Shown: positions 24,670 through 33,820, numbered from the stretch's first letter. The stretch: DNA of 64,000 nt from Streptomyces guryensis (GCF_021261325.1 NZ_JAJSBI010000017.1:124001-188000); one strand, 5' to 3'. Numbers and translations are program-made. Notes: a model not told the origin generated them from the letters alone.

Positions 24670-25167
24670 TTGCCGGCCACAAACAGCGGAGCAGACCTGA
24701 ACGAGTGGGGGCGGCACGAGACCGAGGAGGAACGGGCCGACCGGAAGTGGGGTGAGCTGATCCAGGAGGTCAGGGTCGCCCAGACGGGGGTGCAGATCCT
24801 GTTCGGCTTCCTGCTCACCGTGGTGTTCCAGCAGAAGTACGACTCGCTGGAACACACCGACAAGATCATCTACATCGTGACCGTGGTGCTGGGTGCCGCC
24901 GCGACCGGAGCGCTGATCGGGCCCGTCTCCCTGCACCGCGTGGTCTCCGGGCAGCGGGTCAAGCCGCAGGCCGTGGAATGGGCCTCCCGGATGACCTTCG
25001 TCGGCCTGGCGCTCCTGCTCGCCACCATGACCTGCTCGCTGCTGCTGATCCTCCGGGTCGCCACCCACAACGGCGCCGTGACCTGGCTCGTCATGGCAGT
25101 CGTCGTGTGGTACGCGCTGTGCTGGTACGCGGTGCCCCTGTGGACGCGGCGCCGCCACACGGAGTGA
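24670..25167 (+). CDS. DUF6328-type four-helix membrane protein
   Basis: A 165-residue membrane protein. After a charged N-terminus (NEWGRHETEEERADRKW) there are four hydrophobic segments: GVQILFGFLLTVVF, IIYIVTVVLGAAATGALIG, MTFVGLALLLATMTCSLLLI and AVTWLVMAVVVWYALCWYAV. The pattern ELIQEVRVAQTGVQILFGFLLT is the signature of DUF6328, a family common in actinobacteria with no known role. The start is TTG 24670 behind GGGAGGAACC; in-frame codons further upstream have no ribosome site. Confidence 0.8.
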   Translation: MPATNSGADLNEWGRHETEEERADRKWGELIQEVRVAQTGVQILFGFLLTVVFQQKYDSLEHTDKIIYIVTVVLGAAATGALIGPVSLHRVVSGQRVKPQAVEWASRMTFVGLALLLATMTCSLLLILRVATHNGAVTWLVMAVVVWYALCWYAVPLWTRRRHTE

Positions 25168-25195
25168 CGCCGTCCGGCCTGCAGGACAGCAGCCA

Positions 25196-25221
25196 GGGGG
25201 CTCCTCCTGGTGGGAGCCCCC
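25196..25221. terminator. Terminator between convergent genes
   Basis: GGGGGCTCC (25196-25204) and GGAGCCCCC (25213-25221) with an 8-base loop, 28 bp after the DUF6328 gene and 8 bp before the stop of the convergent gene. Confidence 0.8.
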
Positions 25222-25229
25222 CCCATGCC

Positions 25230-26246
25230 TCAGCCCCTGCCGCCGCGCAGCGCGGTCAGACACATGACGATGGCCTGCTGGAGCTCCTCCAGGCGCTGGA
25301 CCATGTCGTCCTCGACGAAGTCCTGCACATCGTCGAAGGTCAGCTCCTCGAACGCCTTCGTAGCCTTCTGCAGACTGTTGTAGAACTTCGTCCGCCGCTC
25401 CTGGACGCGCAGTTCGGGATCGGCCTCCACGGTCTCGGCGACGAGGGACTTGAGGGTGTCGTAGGCCTCGCTGGCCCACTCGCCGGTGTCCTCGTCGTCC
25501 TCCAGCTCGTCGATGAGCGACAGGTGCCGCTCGGCCTCCTGGCGCAGGTCGACGGGCGCGTCGATGGTCTGCCCCGCCGGGGTCTTGACCTGCCCCGACT
25601 CGGCGATCTGGCGCACATAGCCGATCCGGTCGGCGGCCCGGCTCTCGGTGGCGACGGCCTTCTTCAGGTCGTCGGTGCGGACGACGTCGCGCGCCAACTC
25701 GGCCTGCAGCCCAGGGTCTTCACGGACGCGGTCGAGGAGCGCCTGGCGGGCCGCCCGGGCCGTGGAGGGATCGGCGAGGATCGCGGCGCGCAGGGCGGTG
25801 GGGTTCTCGGCGACCTCCAGTGCCTTCGTCGGGCGGATGCCCTCGGCCTCGGCGGCCTCCGCGATGGCGGTGCCGCGCTCGGAGGTCGCGCTGTTGCGGG
25901 ACACGTAGTAGCTCAGCCACACATCGGCGTCCGGCAGCTCCGCCTCCTGGCCCGGCGCCAGCGCCTCGAAGTGCGGGACCATGCCGTCGTCGGCGGCCCG
26001 GTCCCAGGCCTTGTAGTAGCGCATGACACGCTCGGGGGAGCACCCGGCCAGCTCCGCGAACTCCTTCGCGGACACCTTCGGCGTCTCCTCCGCCCCCTGA
26101 CCGCCGGGCCGTACGCTGCGTGCCACCATCAGGGCGAAGGCCCACCCTCCGGTCCGCGCATAGACCCCGAACTCACGCGCGTCCCGCGCGACGAGGTCGG
26201 ACAGCGGAGCGGGGGACGACTCGGACGGGACGGTCGCTAGGGTCAC
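25230..26246 (-). CDS. Conserved actinobacterial protein with HTH-like N-terminus and coiled C-terminus
   Basis: A 338-residue acidic protein that I know only as a conserved Streptomyces hypothetical. Near residue 55 there is a helix-turn-helix-like stretch, VSAKEFAELAGCSPERVMRYY, which could bind DNA. A central run (EGIRPTKALEVAENPTALRAAIL, then repeated Asp/Ala-rich helices) and a Glu/Asp-rich C-terminal half suggest helical or coiled-coil structure. The start is GTG 26246 with AGGAGAG six bases upstream; the frame upstream of it lacks homology-like composition. It stands alone. Confidence 0.7.
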   Translation of the reverse strand: MTLATVPSESSPAPLSDLVARDAREFGVYARTGGWAFALMVARSVRPGGQGAEETPKVSAKEFAELAGCSPERVMRYYKAWDRAADDGMVPHFEALAPGQEAELPDADVWLSYYVSRNSATSERGTAIAEAAEAEGIRPTKALEVAENPTALRAAILADPSTARAARQALLDRVREDPGLQAELARDVVRTDDLKKAVATESRAADRIGYVRQIAESGQVKTPAGQTIDAPVDLRQEAERHLSLIDELEDDEDTGEWASEAYDTLKSLVAETVEADPELRVQERRTKFYNSLQKATKAFEELTFDDVQDFVEDDMVQRLEELQQAIVMCLTALRGGRG

Positions 26247-26355
26247 GGACGACTCTCCTGTGCAAAGATCGTGGGGCTGCAGAAGTGCAGAGCGGCAGCC
26301 TATATGGACCCATCGGCGATGCTTTGAACAGGGCGCCGCGCGGGCGGCCTCCCGG

Positions 26356-27327
26356 TCAGCCGAAGCTGTCGTGCAGGGCCGGCAGCAGCGTCTTCTCCGC
26401 CCAGTCCAGATACGCCGGCTGCGACTCGCCACCGATCTGCACGAGGGCGACCTCCCCGAATCCGGCCTCGGCGTACGGGCGTACGGCCTCCACGAAGTCG
26501 TCGGGGTTGTCTCCGCAGGGGATCGAGGCGGCGACGTCGTCGGGGGTGACGTACTGGGTCGCCGAATCGAAGGAGTCGGGGTGGGGCAGCTCGGAGTTGA
26601 CCTTCCAGCCGCCGCCGAACCAGCGGAACTGGGCGTGCGCGCGCTTGACCGCCGCGTCCCGGTCGGGGTCGTAGCACACGGGCAGCTGGCCCACCCGCGG
26701 CTTGCCCTCCCCGCCGTGCCGGTCGAACGCCGTCAGCAGCCCCGCCTCGGGCTCCGTGGCGATGACCAGGTCGGCGAGCCGGCCCGCGAGGGCGCAGGAC
26801 TGCTCGCCGGAGACGGCGATGCCGATGGCCGGCGGCTCGTCCGGCAGGTCCCACAACCGGGCCGACTCCACGTCGAAGTGCGGGCCGCGATGGTTCACAT
26901 GGCCGCCCTTGAACAGCTCCCGGATGATCTCCACCGCCTCCTCCAGCATCTCGTGCCGCACGTCGGCAGACGGCCAACCCCCGCCGACGACATGCTCGTT
27001 GAGGTTCTCGCCGGAGCCCAGCCCCAGCCGGAAGCGGCCCTCGGACAGCAGCTGCATCGTCGCCGCCTTCTGTGCCACCACCGCCGGGTGGTAGCGGACG
27101 GTCGGACAGGTCACGTAGGTCATCAACGGAAGGCGCGAGGTCGCCTGGGCCGCCGCGCCCAGCACGCTCCACGCATACGGCGAGTGACCCTGCGAACGCA
27201 GCCACGGGAAGTAGTGGTCCGAGGTCACCGAGAAGTCGTAGCCGGCGCCCTCGGCCCGCACCAGATGGTCGACGAGGTCACGGGGGCCGGCCTGCTCGGT
27301 CATCATCGTGTATCCGATTTGCACCAT
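26356..27327 (-). CDS. LLM-class F420-dependent oxidoreductase
   Basis: A 323-residue luciferase-like monooxygenase-fold enzyme. The F420-type signature is seen in VTSDHYFPWL, TYVTCPTVRYHPAVVAQKAATM and RFRLGLGSGENLNEH. It closely follows the TIGR03557 group, related to F420-dependent glucose-6-phosphate dehydrogenase, whose substrates are largely unknown. Start ATG 27327 is followed directly by the conserved VQIGYTMMTEQ. Divergent from the serine hydrolase gene at 27402. Confidence 0.9.
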   Translation of the reverse strand: MVQIGYTMMTEQAGPRDLVDHLVRAEGAGYDFSVTSDHYFPWLRSQGHSPYAWSVLGAAAQATSRLPLMTYVTCPTVRYHPAVVAQKAATMQLLSEGRFRLGLGSGENLNEHVVGGGWPSADVRHEMLEEAVEIIRELFKGGHVNHRGPHFDVESARLWDLPDEPPAIGIAVSGEQSCALAGRLADLVIATEPEAGLLTAFDRHGGEGKPRVGQLPVCYDPDRDAAVKRAHAQFRWFGGGWKVNSELPHPDSFDSATQYVTPDDVAASIPCGDNPDDFVEAVRPYAEAGFGEVALVQIGGESQPAYLDWAEKTLLPALHDSFG

Positions 27328-27401
27328 GAACCGCGAGTCCCCTGTACCGGCGGCGGAAAACAGCCCCTCGATCCATGCGGACCATGGGGAAGGATGCCGT
27401 C

Positions 27402-28847
27402 ATGAGCGCTCGCCCCCTGCCCTCCAGCACCCCCGCCGCCCAAGGTGTCGACGCCAACGGCGTCCACGCCTTCCTCGACGCCCTCGAATCCGCGCCGGAC
27501 ATCGAGCCGCACAGCCTGATGCTCATGCGCCACGGCCACCTGGTGGCCTCCGGCTGGTGGGCGCCGTACACCTCGGAACGGCCGTACCTGCTGTACTCCC
27601 TCAGCAAGAGCTTCACGGCGACGGCCGCGGGGATCGCCGCCGGGGAGGGCCTGCTCCGCTTCGACGACCCGGTGATCTCGTACTTCCCCGAGTTCGAGGC
27701 CGACATCACCGATCCGCGCAGTCGCGCGATGCGGGTGCGGCACGTGGCCTCCATGGCCAGCGGGCACGAGGCGGAGACCCTCGACCGGGCGCTCGCCACC
27801 GACCGCGCGGACCTGGTGCGGGGCTTCCTGCTGCTCCCGCCCGAGCGCGAGCCGGGGACCGTCTTCGCCTACAACCAGCCCACGACCTACACCCTTGCCG
27901 CGATCGTGCAGCGTGTGACGGGCCTTCCGCTGACCGAGTACCTGCGCCCGCGCCTGCTGGACCCGCTCGGGATGGGCGAGGCGGCCTGGCTGCGCGACCG
28001 GGCCGGCCGCGAACTCGGCTTCAGCGGGCTGCACGCCGCCACGGACGCAGTCGCCCGGCTCGGCCAGCTGTATCTGCAGGACGGGGTGTGGGAGGGCCGG
28101 CGCCTGCTGCCCGAGGGCTGGGTCGCCGAGGCCACGCGCCCGCACATCGGCACCGGGGACGGTACGGCCGCGGGGGCGCAGTCGGACTGGCAGCAGGGCT
28201 ACGGCTACCAGTTCTGGACCTCCCGGCACGGCTACCGCGGCGACGGCGCGTACGGGCAGTTCTGCCTGGTGCTGCCCGAGCACGACGCGGTGATCGCCAT
28301 GACCGCGGCGACCCAGCAGATGCAGCGGGTGCTCGATCTGGCCTGGCGGCACCTTCTGCCGGCCCTCGGCCCCGAACCGCTGCCGGGCCGGGAGCGCGAG
28401 GACACCGCCCTGCGGGACCGGCTGACGCGGCTCGCGCTGCCCCCGGCCGCGGGGAAGCCCGCACCGCCGGAGCGGGCGCAGAGCTGGTCGGGCGCCGAGT
28501 TCACGCCGTACGACGGCGTCTGCCCGGACCGGCCGAAGCTGACCGGGATCCGGGTGACGGTGGGCGCGGACGGCTGGGCGCTGCGGCTCACCGAGGACGG
28601 GCACGAACTCGACCTCCGGGTCGGGGAGGGCGGCTGGACCGTCACCGACGGGCCGCTGCCCACCGCGGTGAGCGGCGGATGGACCGACGCGGGCACCCTG
28701 GCCGTGGACGTCCTGTTCCTGGAGACACCGCACCGGCTGACCGTGACGTGCTCGCTGCCGGACCGCACCTTCACGGCGCGGTGGCACACCACCCCGCTGC
28801 ACAGCCCCCCGCTGCGCGCGATGCGCGCGCCCCGGGCCTCAGCCTGA
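27402..28847 (+). CDS. Beta-lactamase-type serine hydrolase
   Basis: A 481-residue serine hydrolase of the class C/EstB type. The nucleophile motif is SLSKSF (Ser-x-x-Lys), the Tyr motif FAYNQPTTY, and an HxG-type segment GYGYQFWTSRHGYRG follows. There is no signal peptide, so it is probably a cytoplasmic esterase or D-amino-acid peptidase. The C-terminal third (about 340-481) is a beta-rich extra domain. ATG 27402 with GGAAGGA is preferred to the earlier ATG 27375. Its end overlaps the stop of the convergent kinase-like gene by 9 bp. Confidence 0.87.
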   Translation: MSARPLPSSTPAAQGVDANGVHAFLDALESAPDIEPHSLMLMRHGHLVASGWWAPYTSERPYLLYSLSKSFTATAAGIAAGEGLLRFDDPVISYFPEFEADITDPRSRAMRVRHVASMASGHEAETLDRALATDRADLVRGFLLLPPEREPGTVFAYNQPTTYTLAAIVQRVTGLPLTEYLRPRLLDPLGMGEAAWLRDRAGRELGFSGLHAATDAVARLGQLYLQDGVWEGRRLLPEGWVAEATRPHIGTGDGTAAGAQSDWQQGYGYQFWTSRHGYRGDGAYGQFCLVLPEHDAVIAMTAATQQMQRVLDLAWRHLLPALGPEPLPGREREDTALRDRLTRLALPPAAGKPAPPERAQSWSGAEFTPYDGVCPDRPKLTGIRVTVGADGWALRLTEDGHELDLRVGEGGWTVTDGPLPTAVSGGWTDAGTLAVDVLFLETPHRLTVTCSLPDRTFTARWHTTPLHSPPLRAMRAPRASA

Positions 28848-30467
28848 CGTCACCCGGAAGGTCCGCAGGAAGGTGTCCAGTGCCTGCCGGTTCGCGGAGT
28901 CGTCCCAGTCGGCGGCCGGAGTCGTCCACCGCAGCGAGAAGCCGCGTCCGCCGCCGAGCAGGAAGCCGCGCCCGAAGGTGCGCACCCGCGTGCCGTCGGC
29001 CTCGGAGAGCCACTCCATGTCGGCCGCCTTGTACCCCTGGTACGTCGTCGCCTTGATCTCGCCGATCCGCCGGAAGCCGTCGTCCTTCTCCAGTTGGGGT
29101 TGGACGTCGTCGCGCCAGACGGCCACGGGGTCGGGGCCCACCACGGTGCTGTAGGTGACCGCGAGGGTGCGCGGGTCGCCGTCCGCGCCGAAGGTCACGC
29201 GGGTCGAAAGGCCGCCGACGCGGGAGGTGGCCACCCGTTTCCAGCCCTTGGGGAGGGCGACGGAGAAGCCCTCGGGCGCTGTGTAGCGGCTGAAGCCCTG
29301 CGGCAGTGCGCCGGCCGAAGGGGAGGCCGAGGGCGACGGCGCTGACGTCGTCGGCGACCGCGTGGGCGTGGGGGACGACGCGGACGGGCTGGGGTTCTGG
29401 CCGTCCGTGCGGCTGTCCGGCGGCGTCGCGGACGCCGTGGCGGACACCGACGGCTGGGGCGCGGTGTCGGTCGCGGAGGTGCCGGTGCCCGGCAGTTGAT
29501 CGGTGGCGGCCAGCACGGCGGCCGTCACGGTGACGACGGCCAGCGCGGTCCCGATGGCCATGGTGCGTCTGCTCCACCCGGGGGCGGCATGGCAGGCGGC
29601 GGTGTAGACACCGCGCAGCCGGGGCCGCGCCACGGTGTCCGCGAGCGTCTCGGGGTCCTCGGACAGGACGCGGGTGAGTGCCTCGCGGACCACCGCGCGG
29701 GTCAGCCGCTCCCTGGAGTTCTTGCGGAGCAGACCCTGCACCGTGCCGGTGAGGGGCCCGGCGTGCACCGGCGTGCGCAGCGGCAGCCGGTCCACGCCCT
29801 TCAAGGTGGCCTCGGGCCGGTCCCGGTCCCGGAACGGCGGGCGTCCCTCGACCATCGTGTAGAGGATCGCACCCAGCGCCCACAGGTCGGCCGCGGGCCC
29901 GATGCGCTCGTCGCGGGCCTGCTCAGGGGAGGCGTACGAGGGCGCGGAGAGCCTCGGTGCCAGGGTCGCGCCGGCCAGACCGAAGCCGGTGACCACGATC
30001 CCACCCCGGTCCCGCACATACACCTGGCCCGGGCTGAGTTCGCCGTGGGTGATGCCCTCGCCGTGCGCCGCCTCCAGCACGTCGAGCAGCTCCAGCCCGA
30101 TACGGGCCGCCCGCACGTAGTTGAACGTGCCCTGCTGGGCGACGAGTTCGCCCAGGGGTGTCCCGTCGATCCATTCGGTCACGATCCACAGGACGCCGTC
30201 CTGCTCCACGGCGTCGACGACCGTCGCGACCGCGCCGGGACACATCAGCCCCATGGTCTCGGACATGCGGATGATGCGGGCCGTCGCCCGGGGCGCGGCC
30301 TCGCCGTCCGGGTCGTCCGGGAGCGCGATCTGGGTGAGGAGGTAGGCCCGCCCGACGTTGACGTCCTTGCCGTACCAGCAGATGCGGTTGGTCTCCTGGT
30401 GGACGACATCGACGAGCCGGTACCTTCCGGCGACCAACTCGTGCGTGAAGACATGCGCCTTGACCAT
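28839..30467 (-). CDS. Membrane-anchored pseudokinase (Ser/Thr-kinase fold, catalytic motifs lost)
   Basis: A 542-residue protein: kinase-fold N-terminal half (about 10-265), one membrane helix (TMAIGTALAVVTVTAAVLA), a long Ser/Pro/Thr linker and an extracytoplasmic C-terminal domain (about 390-542). The kinase part keeps SAPSYASPEQA and ADLWALGAILYTMVEGRPPF, but HRDLKPxN reads HGELSPGQ, the DFG reads TGFG, and neither a Gly loop nor the VAIK Lys is visible. It should not transfer phosphate and may act as a sensor or scaffold. Start ATG 30467 has AGGGA five bases upstream; ATG 30473 is the alternative. Confidence 0.87.
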   Translation of the reverse strand: MVKAHVFTHELVAGRYRLVDVVHQETNRICWYGKDVNVGRAYLLTQIALPDDPDGEAAPRATARIIRMSETMGLMCPGAVATVVDAVEQDGVLWIVTEWIDGTPLGELVAQQGTFNYVRAARIGLELLDVLEAAHGEGITHGELSPGQVYVRDRGGIVVTGFGLAGATLAPRLSAPSYASPEQARDERIGPAADLWALGAILYTMVEGRPPFRDRDRPEATLKGVDRLPLRTPVHAGPLTGTVQGLLRKNSRERLTRAVVREALTRVLSEDPETLADTVARPRLRGVYTAACHAAPGWSRRTMAIGTALAVVTVTAAVLAATDQLPGTGTSATDTAPQPSVSATASATPPDSRTDGQNPSPSASSPTPTRSPTTSAPSPSASPSAGALPQGFSRYTAPEGFSVALPKGWKRVATSRVGGLSTRVTFGADGDPRTLAVTYSTVVGPDPVAVWRDDVQPQLEKDDGFRRIGEIKATTYQGYKAADMEWLSEADGTRVRTFGRGFLLGGGRGFSLRWTTPAADWDDSANRQALDTFLRTFRVTSG

Positions 30468-30576
30468 GGTCATCCCTCGTCGAACCCCTGGCTCTCACCT
30501 TTCACAGAGGTACGAGGAGCGCGACGGTGTGTGTTCAAAGGATCCGCAAATCATCGGCGCCCGCGGGTCCGGAGAC

Positions 30577-31545
30577 TCAGCGCAGTCCGAAGCGTTCCGC
30601 CCACGCCATGACGTCGCCGGGCGTCGCGTTGCCCCCGCACACGACCAGCCCGAGACGTGCGCCCTCACCGGCCCGCTCCAGGACCTGCCGGGCCGCGGGC
30701 AGCAGACAGCCGGCCGCGGGTTCGGCCCACACCTTGGCATGGTCGGCGAGGTCGAGCGTGCCCCGCACCGCCTCCCGGTCCGGCACCACGAGCACCTCGT
30801 GGACCAGCGCGGACACATGGTCATAGGTCAGTTGCGAAACGGACGGTGCGCTGAGCGTGCTCACGACGGACGACAGGGCGACCGGCACCGGGCCGCCCGC
30901 CGCCAGCGCCTCCGACATGGCCTGCGCACCCTCCGTCTCCACACCCCAGATCCGCACGTCCGGCCGCCGGTCCCGCAGCGCCGCCGCGACACCGGAGATC
31001 AGTCCACCGCCCCCGATGCTGACGAGCACGTCGGTGACGTCCCCCGCGTCGTCTGCGAACTCCAGCCCGACGGTGCCCTGTCCGGCGACGACCACCGGGT
31101 CGTCGAAGGGATGGACCAGCGTCAGCCCCTCCTCCTGCAGCGGCTTCATCAGTGCGAACGCCTCGGCCATGTCGTCGGCCAGCCGCACCGACGCTCCCGC
31201 GGCCTCCGCGATCCCGATCGAACGGGCGGGGGCCGAGCGCGGCATGACCACCGTGGCCTTCACATCGAGGGCGGCGGCCATGACCGCCAGGGCGATGCCG
31301 TGGTTGCCGCCGCTGACCGCCACGACTCCCGCGGCCCGCTCACGGGCGCTCAGCGAGAGCAACTTCGCCGTCGCCCCGCGCACCTTGAACGAACCGGTGC
31401 GCTGCAGCAGCTCCAGCTTGACGGTGACCGGGGCACCGAGCAGCGCGGCCAGGCCCGGGCTCGGCAGCGTCGGCGTACGCAGCACCTGCCCGGCGATACG
31501 CTCGGCCGCGGCTTCGACCTCGGAGATCCCGATCAAGACAGTCAC
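30577..31545 (-). CDS. PLP-dependent threonine/serine dehydratase
   Basis: A fold-type II PLP enzyme of about 322 residues. The PLP Lys is in GSFKVRGATAKL, the phosphate cup in VAVSGGNHGIALA, and GGGGLISG is the glycine loop. It lacks a C-terminal ACT domain, so it is of the catabolic or racemase-like type. It would deaminate threonine or serine to a 2-oxo acid and ammonia. The start is unsure: GTG 31545 immediately follows GGAAAGG, while TTG 31536 has better spacing. A single gene. Confidence 0.87.
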   Translation of the reverse strand: MTVLIGISEVEAAAERIAGQVLRTPTLPSPGLAALLGAPVTVKLELLQRTGSFKVRGATAKLLSLSARERAAGVVAVSGGNHGIALAVMAAALDVKATVVMPRSAPARSIGIAEAAGASVRLADDMAEAFALMKPLQEEGLTLVHPFDDPVVVAGQGTVGLEFADDAGDVTDVLVSIGGGGLISGVAAALRDRRPDVRIWGVETEGAQAMSEALAAGGPVPVALSSVVSTLSAPSVSQLTYDHVSALVHEVLVVPDREAVRGTLDLADHAKVWAEPAAGCLLPAARQVLERAGEGARLGLVVCGGNATPGDVMAWAERFGLR

Positions 31546-31676
31546 CCTTTCCGGCACGGGGAGGGGAGGGCCCGCACCGCTTCGCACCCTGACGCGGGAG
31601 ACGGTGTTTGGTCAAACGGTTCGGGGTTTCGCGTTGGGGGAGGAGCGGCGGCGCCCGTTGCCCTCGCCGTCCTCTC

Positions 31677-32714
31677 TCAGAGATCCCGCCGTACCAGATA
31701 CTCCAGAAGCGACCGCAGCTCGTCCACGGGCCGTGCCTCCAGGGGCACGTCGGCGAGAGCCGACTCCACCGCGGCGAGGTGAGCCCGTGCCTCGGCCAGC
31801 GCCTCCGTCCGGCCGCCCAGCGCCTCGATCAGTGCCGCCGCATCCCCGACCTCCCCGCCGGCATCCAGAAGGGCGGCGAGCCGGCGGGATGCGGGGGCGC
31901 CGGAGTCGAGTGCGGCCAGGACCGGGAACGTCTTCTTCCGTTCGCGCAGATCGCCGTGGACGGGCTTCCCGGTGACCGTGGGGTCGCCCCACAGGCCCAG
32001 GACGTCGTCGACGACCTGGAAGGCGATCCCGAGGTGCCGTCCCGCACGGTCGAGGGCGTCGACCACCGAAGGAGCAGCGCCGCCGAGCAGGGCGCCGAGC
32101 GCGGCGGCGCCCCCGAGCAGGGCGCCCGTCTTGTGCTCGGCCATCGCCCGGTACTCCTCCGGACGCACCCGCCCGGGTCCCGTCCAGGGGCGCGTGGCGA
32201 ACAGCAGGTCGTCCGCCTGCCCGCGCACCAGGTCGCCCAGCGCCACCGACAGCAGCCGCACACCCTGCGGCCCGCCCGGTGCCGCGGCGAGAACCTCGAC
32301 GGCCAGCGCGAACAGCGCGTCACCCGCGAGGACGGCGGGCCCGGTGCCGTACGCCTTCCAGACGGTGGGGCGGCTCCGCCGCGCCGCGTCGCCGTCCATG
32401 ATGTCGTCGTGCAGGAGGGAGAAGGTGTGCACCAACTCCACCGCGACGGCCGCCGGGACCCCGGCTCGTCCGTCCGCGCCCGCCGCCTCGGCGCCGAGCA
32501 CGGCCAGCGCCTGGCGCACGCCCTTCCCGCCGGACCCGACGGCCGGCGCGCCGCCCACCTCGCACCAGCCGAAGGAGTAGGCGGCCATCTCACCCACCCA
32601 GGGATGCATCCGCCCTACGGCCTCCACCAGCGCGGGCCGCACCAGCTCGCGGCAGCGGTCCAGGACTTGGTGAGCCTCGGCCGGTGCCCGCAGGGCCTCG
32701 GGGAGCGCCGTCAC
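31677..32714 (-). CDS. Polyprenyl synthetase (isoprenyl diphosphate synthase)
   Basis: A 345-residue trans-isoprenyl diphosphate synthase. The first Asp-rich motif is LLHDDIMDGDAARR, the second is FQVVDDVLGLWGD, and GKPVHGDLRERKKTFPVLAAL follows. The residues just before the first motif (VHTFS) favour a product longer than GPP, likely GGPP, but I cannot fix the chain length. The start overlaps the stop of the TPR gene by 4 bp (ATGA), so it is translationally coupled to it. No terpene cyclase, squalene or carotenoid gene is adjacent, so the product may supply a pathway elsewhere, including the 2-MIB operon only if it were a GPP synthase. Confidence 0.88.
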   Translation of the reverse strand: MTALPEALRAPAEAHQVLDRCRELVRPALVEAVGRMHPWVGEMAAYSFGWCEVGGAPAVGSGGKGVRQALAVLGAEAAGADGRAGVPAAVAVELVHTFSLLHDDIMDGDAARRSRPTVWKAYGTGPAVLAGDALFALAVEVLAAAPGGPQGVRLLSVALGDLVRGQADDLLFATRPWTGPGRVRPEEYRAMAEHKTGALLGGAAALGALLGGAAPSVVDALDRAGRHLGIAFQVVDDVLGLWGDPTVTGKPVHGDLRERKKTFPVLAALDSGAPASRRLAALLDAGGEVGDAAALIEALGGRTEALAEARAHLAAVESALADVPLEARPVDELRSLLEYLVRRDL

Positions 32715-33751
32715 CGTACGGCCTCCGCCTCGACGCCGAACTCCTCCTGCGCACGCGCCACCATCTCCCGAGCGTGCCGCAGCCCGATACGCTCCAGCTC
32801 ACATGCCAGATCGGCGAGTTCGGTCGCCGTCTCGGCGCGGTCGCGGCCCAGCCGGGCCAGGGACTTGGCCAGCCCCAGTCGCGCCAGTGCCTCCCCGCGT
32901 GGCTCGCTCATCGCGCGGAACTCCGTGCGCGCCTGCTCGTACAGGTCACGCGCCTCGGCGCAACGCCCCGCCCGGTACAGGACGTTGCCGCGCATCTTGT
33001 GGTTGTAGGCCAGCGCGCTGGACAGCTTCATCGCCCGGCACGTCGCCTCCGCCTCGGACAGCAGCCCCAGCGCCCGCTCGACGTCCCCGTCCCGCACGGA
33101 CACGATGTCGGCGAGCCCGCGCAGCGCCCAGGCGTGCCCGCGCCGGTCGTCGGCGCGCGCGGCTATCCCGGCCGCCTCCTCGAACAAGTCGTACGCGGTG
33201 TCGTACTCACCCGTGTTGCGGTGGATCTGCGCGATGCCCTCCAGCGCCCACACCGTGTGCCGCGCCTCGCCGCGCCGCCGGGCCTCCGCCAGCAGCTGCT
33301 CGTGCAACCTGCGGACGGCCTCGTAGTCGCCCTGGATGCGGCCGGTCTCGGCGAGTCCCGCCAGCGAGTAGCCGCGTACGACGACGTCTTTGCCCAGTTC
33401 GCCGAGTTCGGCCGCGAGCCCGAGCAGCCGCCGGGCCAGTGGGAAGGCGCCGCGCTGCCGGGCCAGGGTCCCGCCGCTCCACAGCGCCCACGCCATCGCG
33501 GCTGTGTCCCCGGCCGCGCGGGCCGCGCGGTAGCTCGCCTTCCACGCCCGGTCGGCGTCCGCGACCTGCCCCAGCCGGCGGTGTGCCTCGGCCACCGCGA
33601 GCCCGGACCGTGCCACTTCCCCGTGCTGCCCGGCCCGCTCGGCCGCTCTCAACTCCCTTGTGCCGACGGCCAGTACGTCCGGCAGTGAGGAATTCACGGA
33701 GAGGGTGGTCAGGGCGCCCTGGTATTCCGGGGCGAAAGCCTTTCCGTACAT
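32711..33751 (-). CDS. TPR-repeat protein coupled to polyprenyl synthetase
   Basis: A 346-residue protein made almost entirely of tetratricopeptide-like helix pairs, spaced by 36-40 residues (for example WALEGIAQIHRNTGEYDTAY, and KMRGNVLYRAGRCAEARDLY). No DNA-binding, enzymatic or membrane segment is seen. Start ATG 33751 has AAAGGGA four bases upstream; the longer frame from 33778 lacks a ribosome site. TPR proteins are scaffolds; translational coupling to the prenyl synthase suggests a physical or regulatory link. The promoter region carries four 13-bp repeats. I do not know a function for this pair. Confidence 0.8.
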   Translation of the reverse strand: MYGKAFAPEYQGALTTLSVNSSLPDVLAVGTRELRAAERAGQHGEVARSGLAVAEAHRRLGQVADADRAWKASYRAARAAGDTAAMAWALWSGGTLARQRGAFPLARRLLGLAAELGELGKDVVVRGYSLAGLAETGRIQGDYEAVRRLHEQLLAEARRRGEARHTVWALEGIAQIHRNTGEYDTAYDLFEEAAGIAARADDRRGHAWALRGLADIVSVRDGDVERALGLLSEAEATCRAMKLSSALAYNHKMRGNVLYRAGRCAEARDLYEQARTEFRAMSEPRGEALARLGLAKSLARLGRDRAETATELADLACELERIGLRHAREMVARAQEEFGVEAEAVR

Positions 33752-33768
33752 GGATCCCTTTCGGTTGT

Positions 33769-33820
33769 GTGTATACACCCCGTCTATACGTTCTATGTAT
33801 ACATGGTGTGTATAGAGCGT
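33769..33820. repeat. Four tandem 13-bp TATA-centred repeats in the TPR/prenyl synthase promoter
   Basis: Units start at 33769, 33782, 33795 and 33808: GTGTATACACCCC, GTCTATACGTTCT, ATGTATACATGGT and GTGTATAGAGCGT. The TATA core recurs at exactly 13 bp, and two units contain perfect 10-bp palindromes (GTGTATACAC, ATGTATACAT). It is an AT-rich island in very GC-rich DNA, starting 18 bp before the TPR start codon. It probably contains the promoter and cooperative sites for a regulator. Confidence 0.8.

Noticed and set aside
33769..33820. Iterons of a replication origin or a CRISPR array
   Set aside because: Only four short units directly before a start codon, no DnaA boxes, no replication gene and no spacers; a promoter array is simpler.
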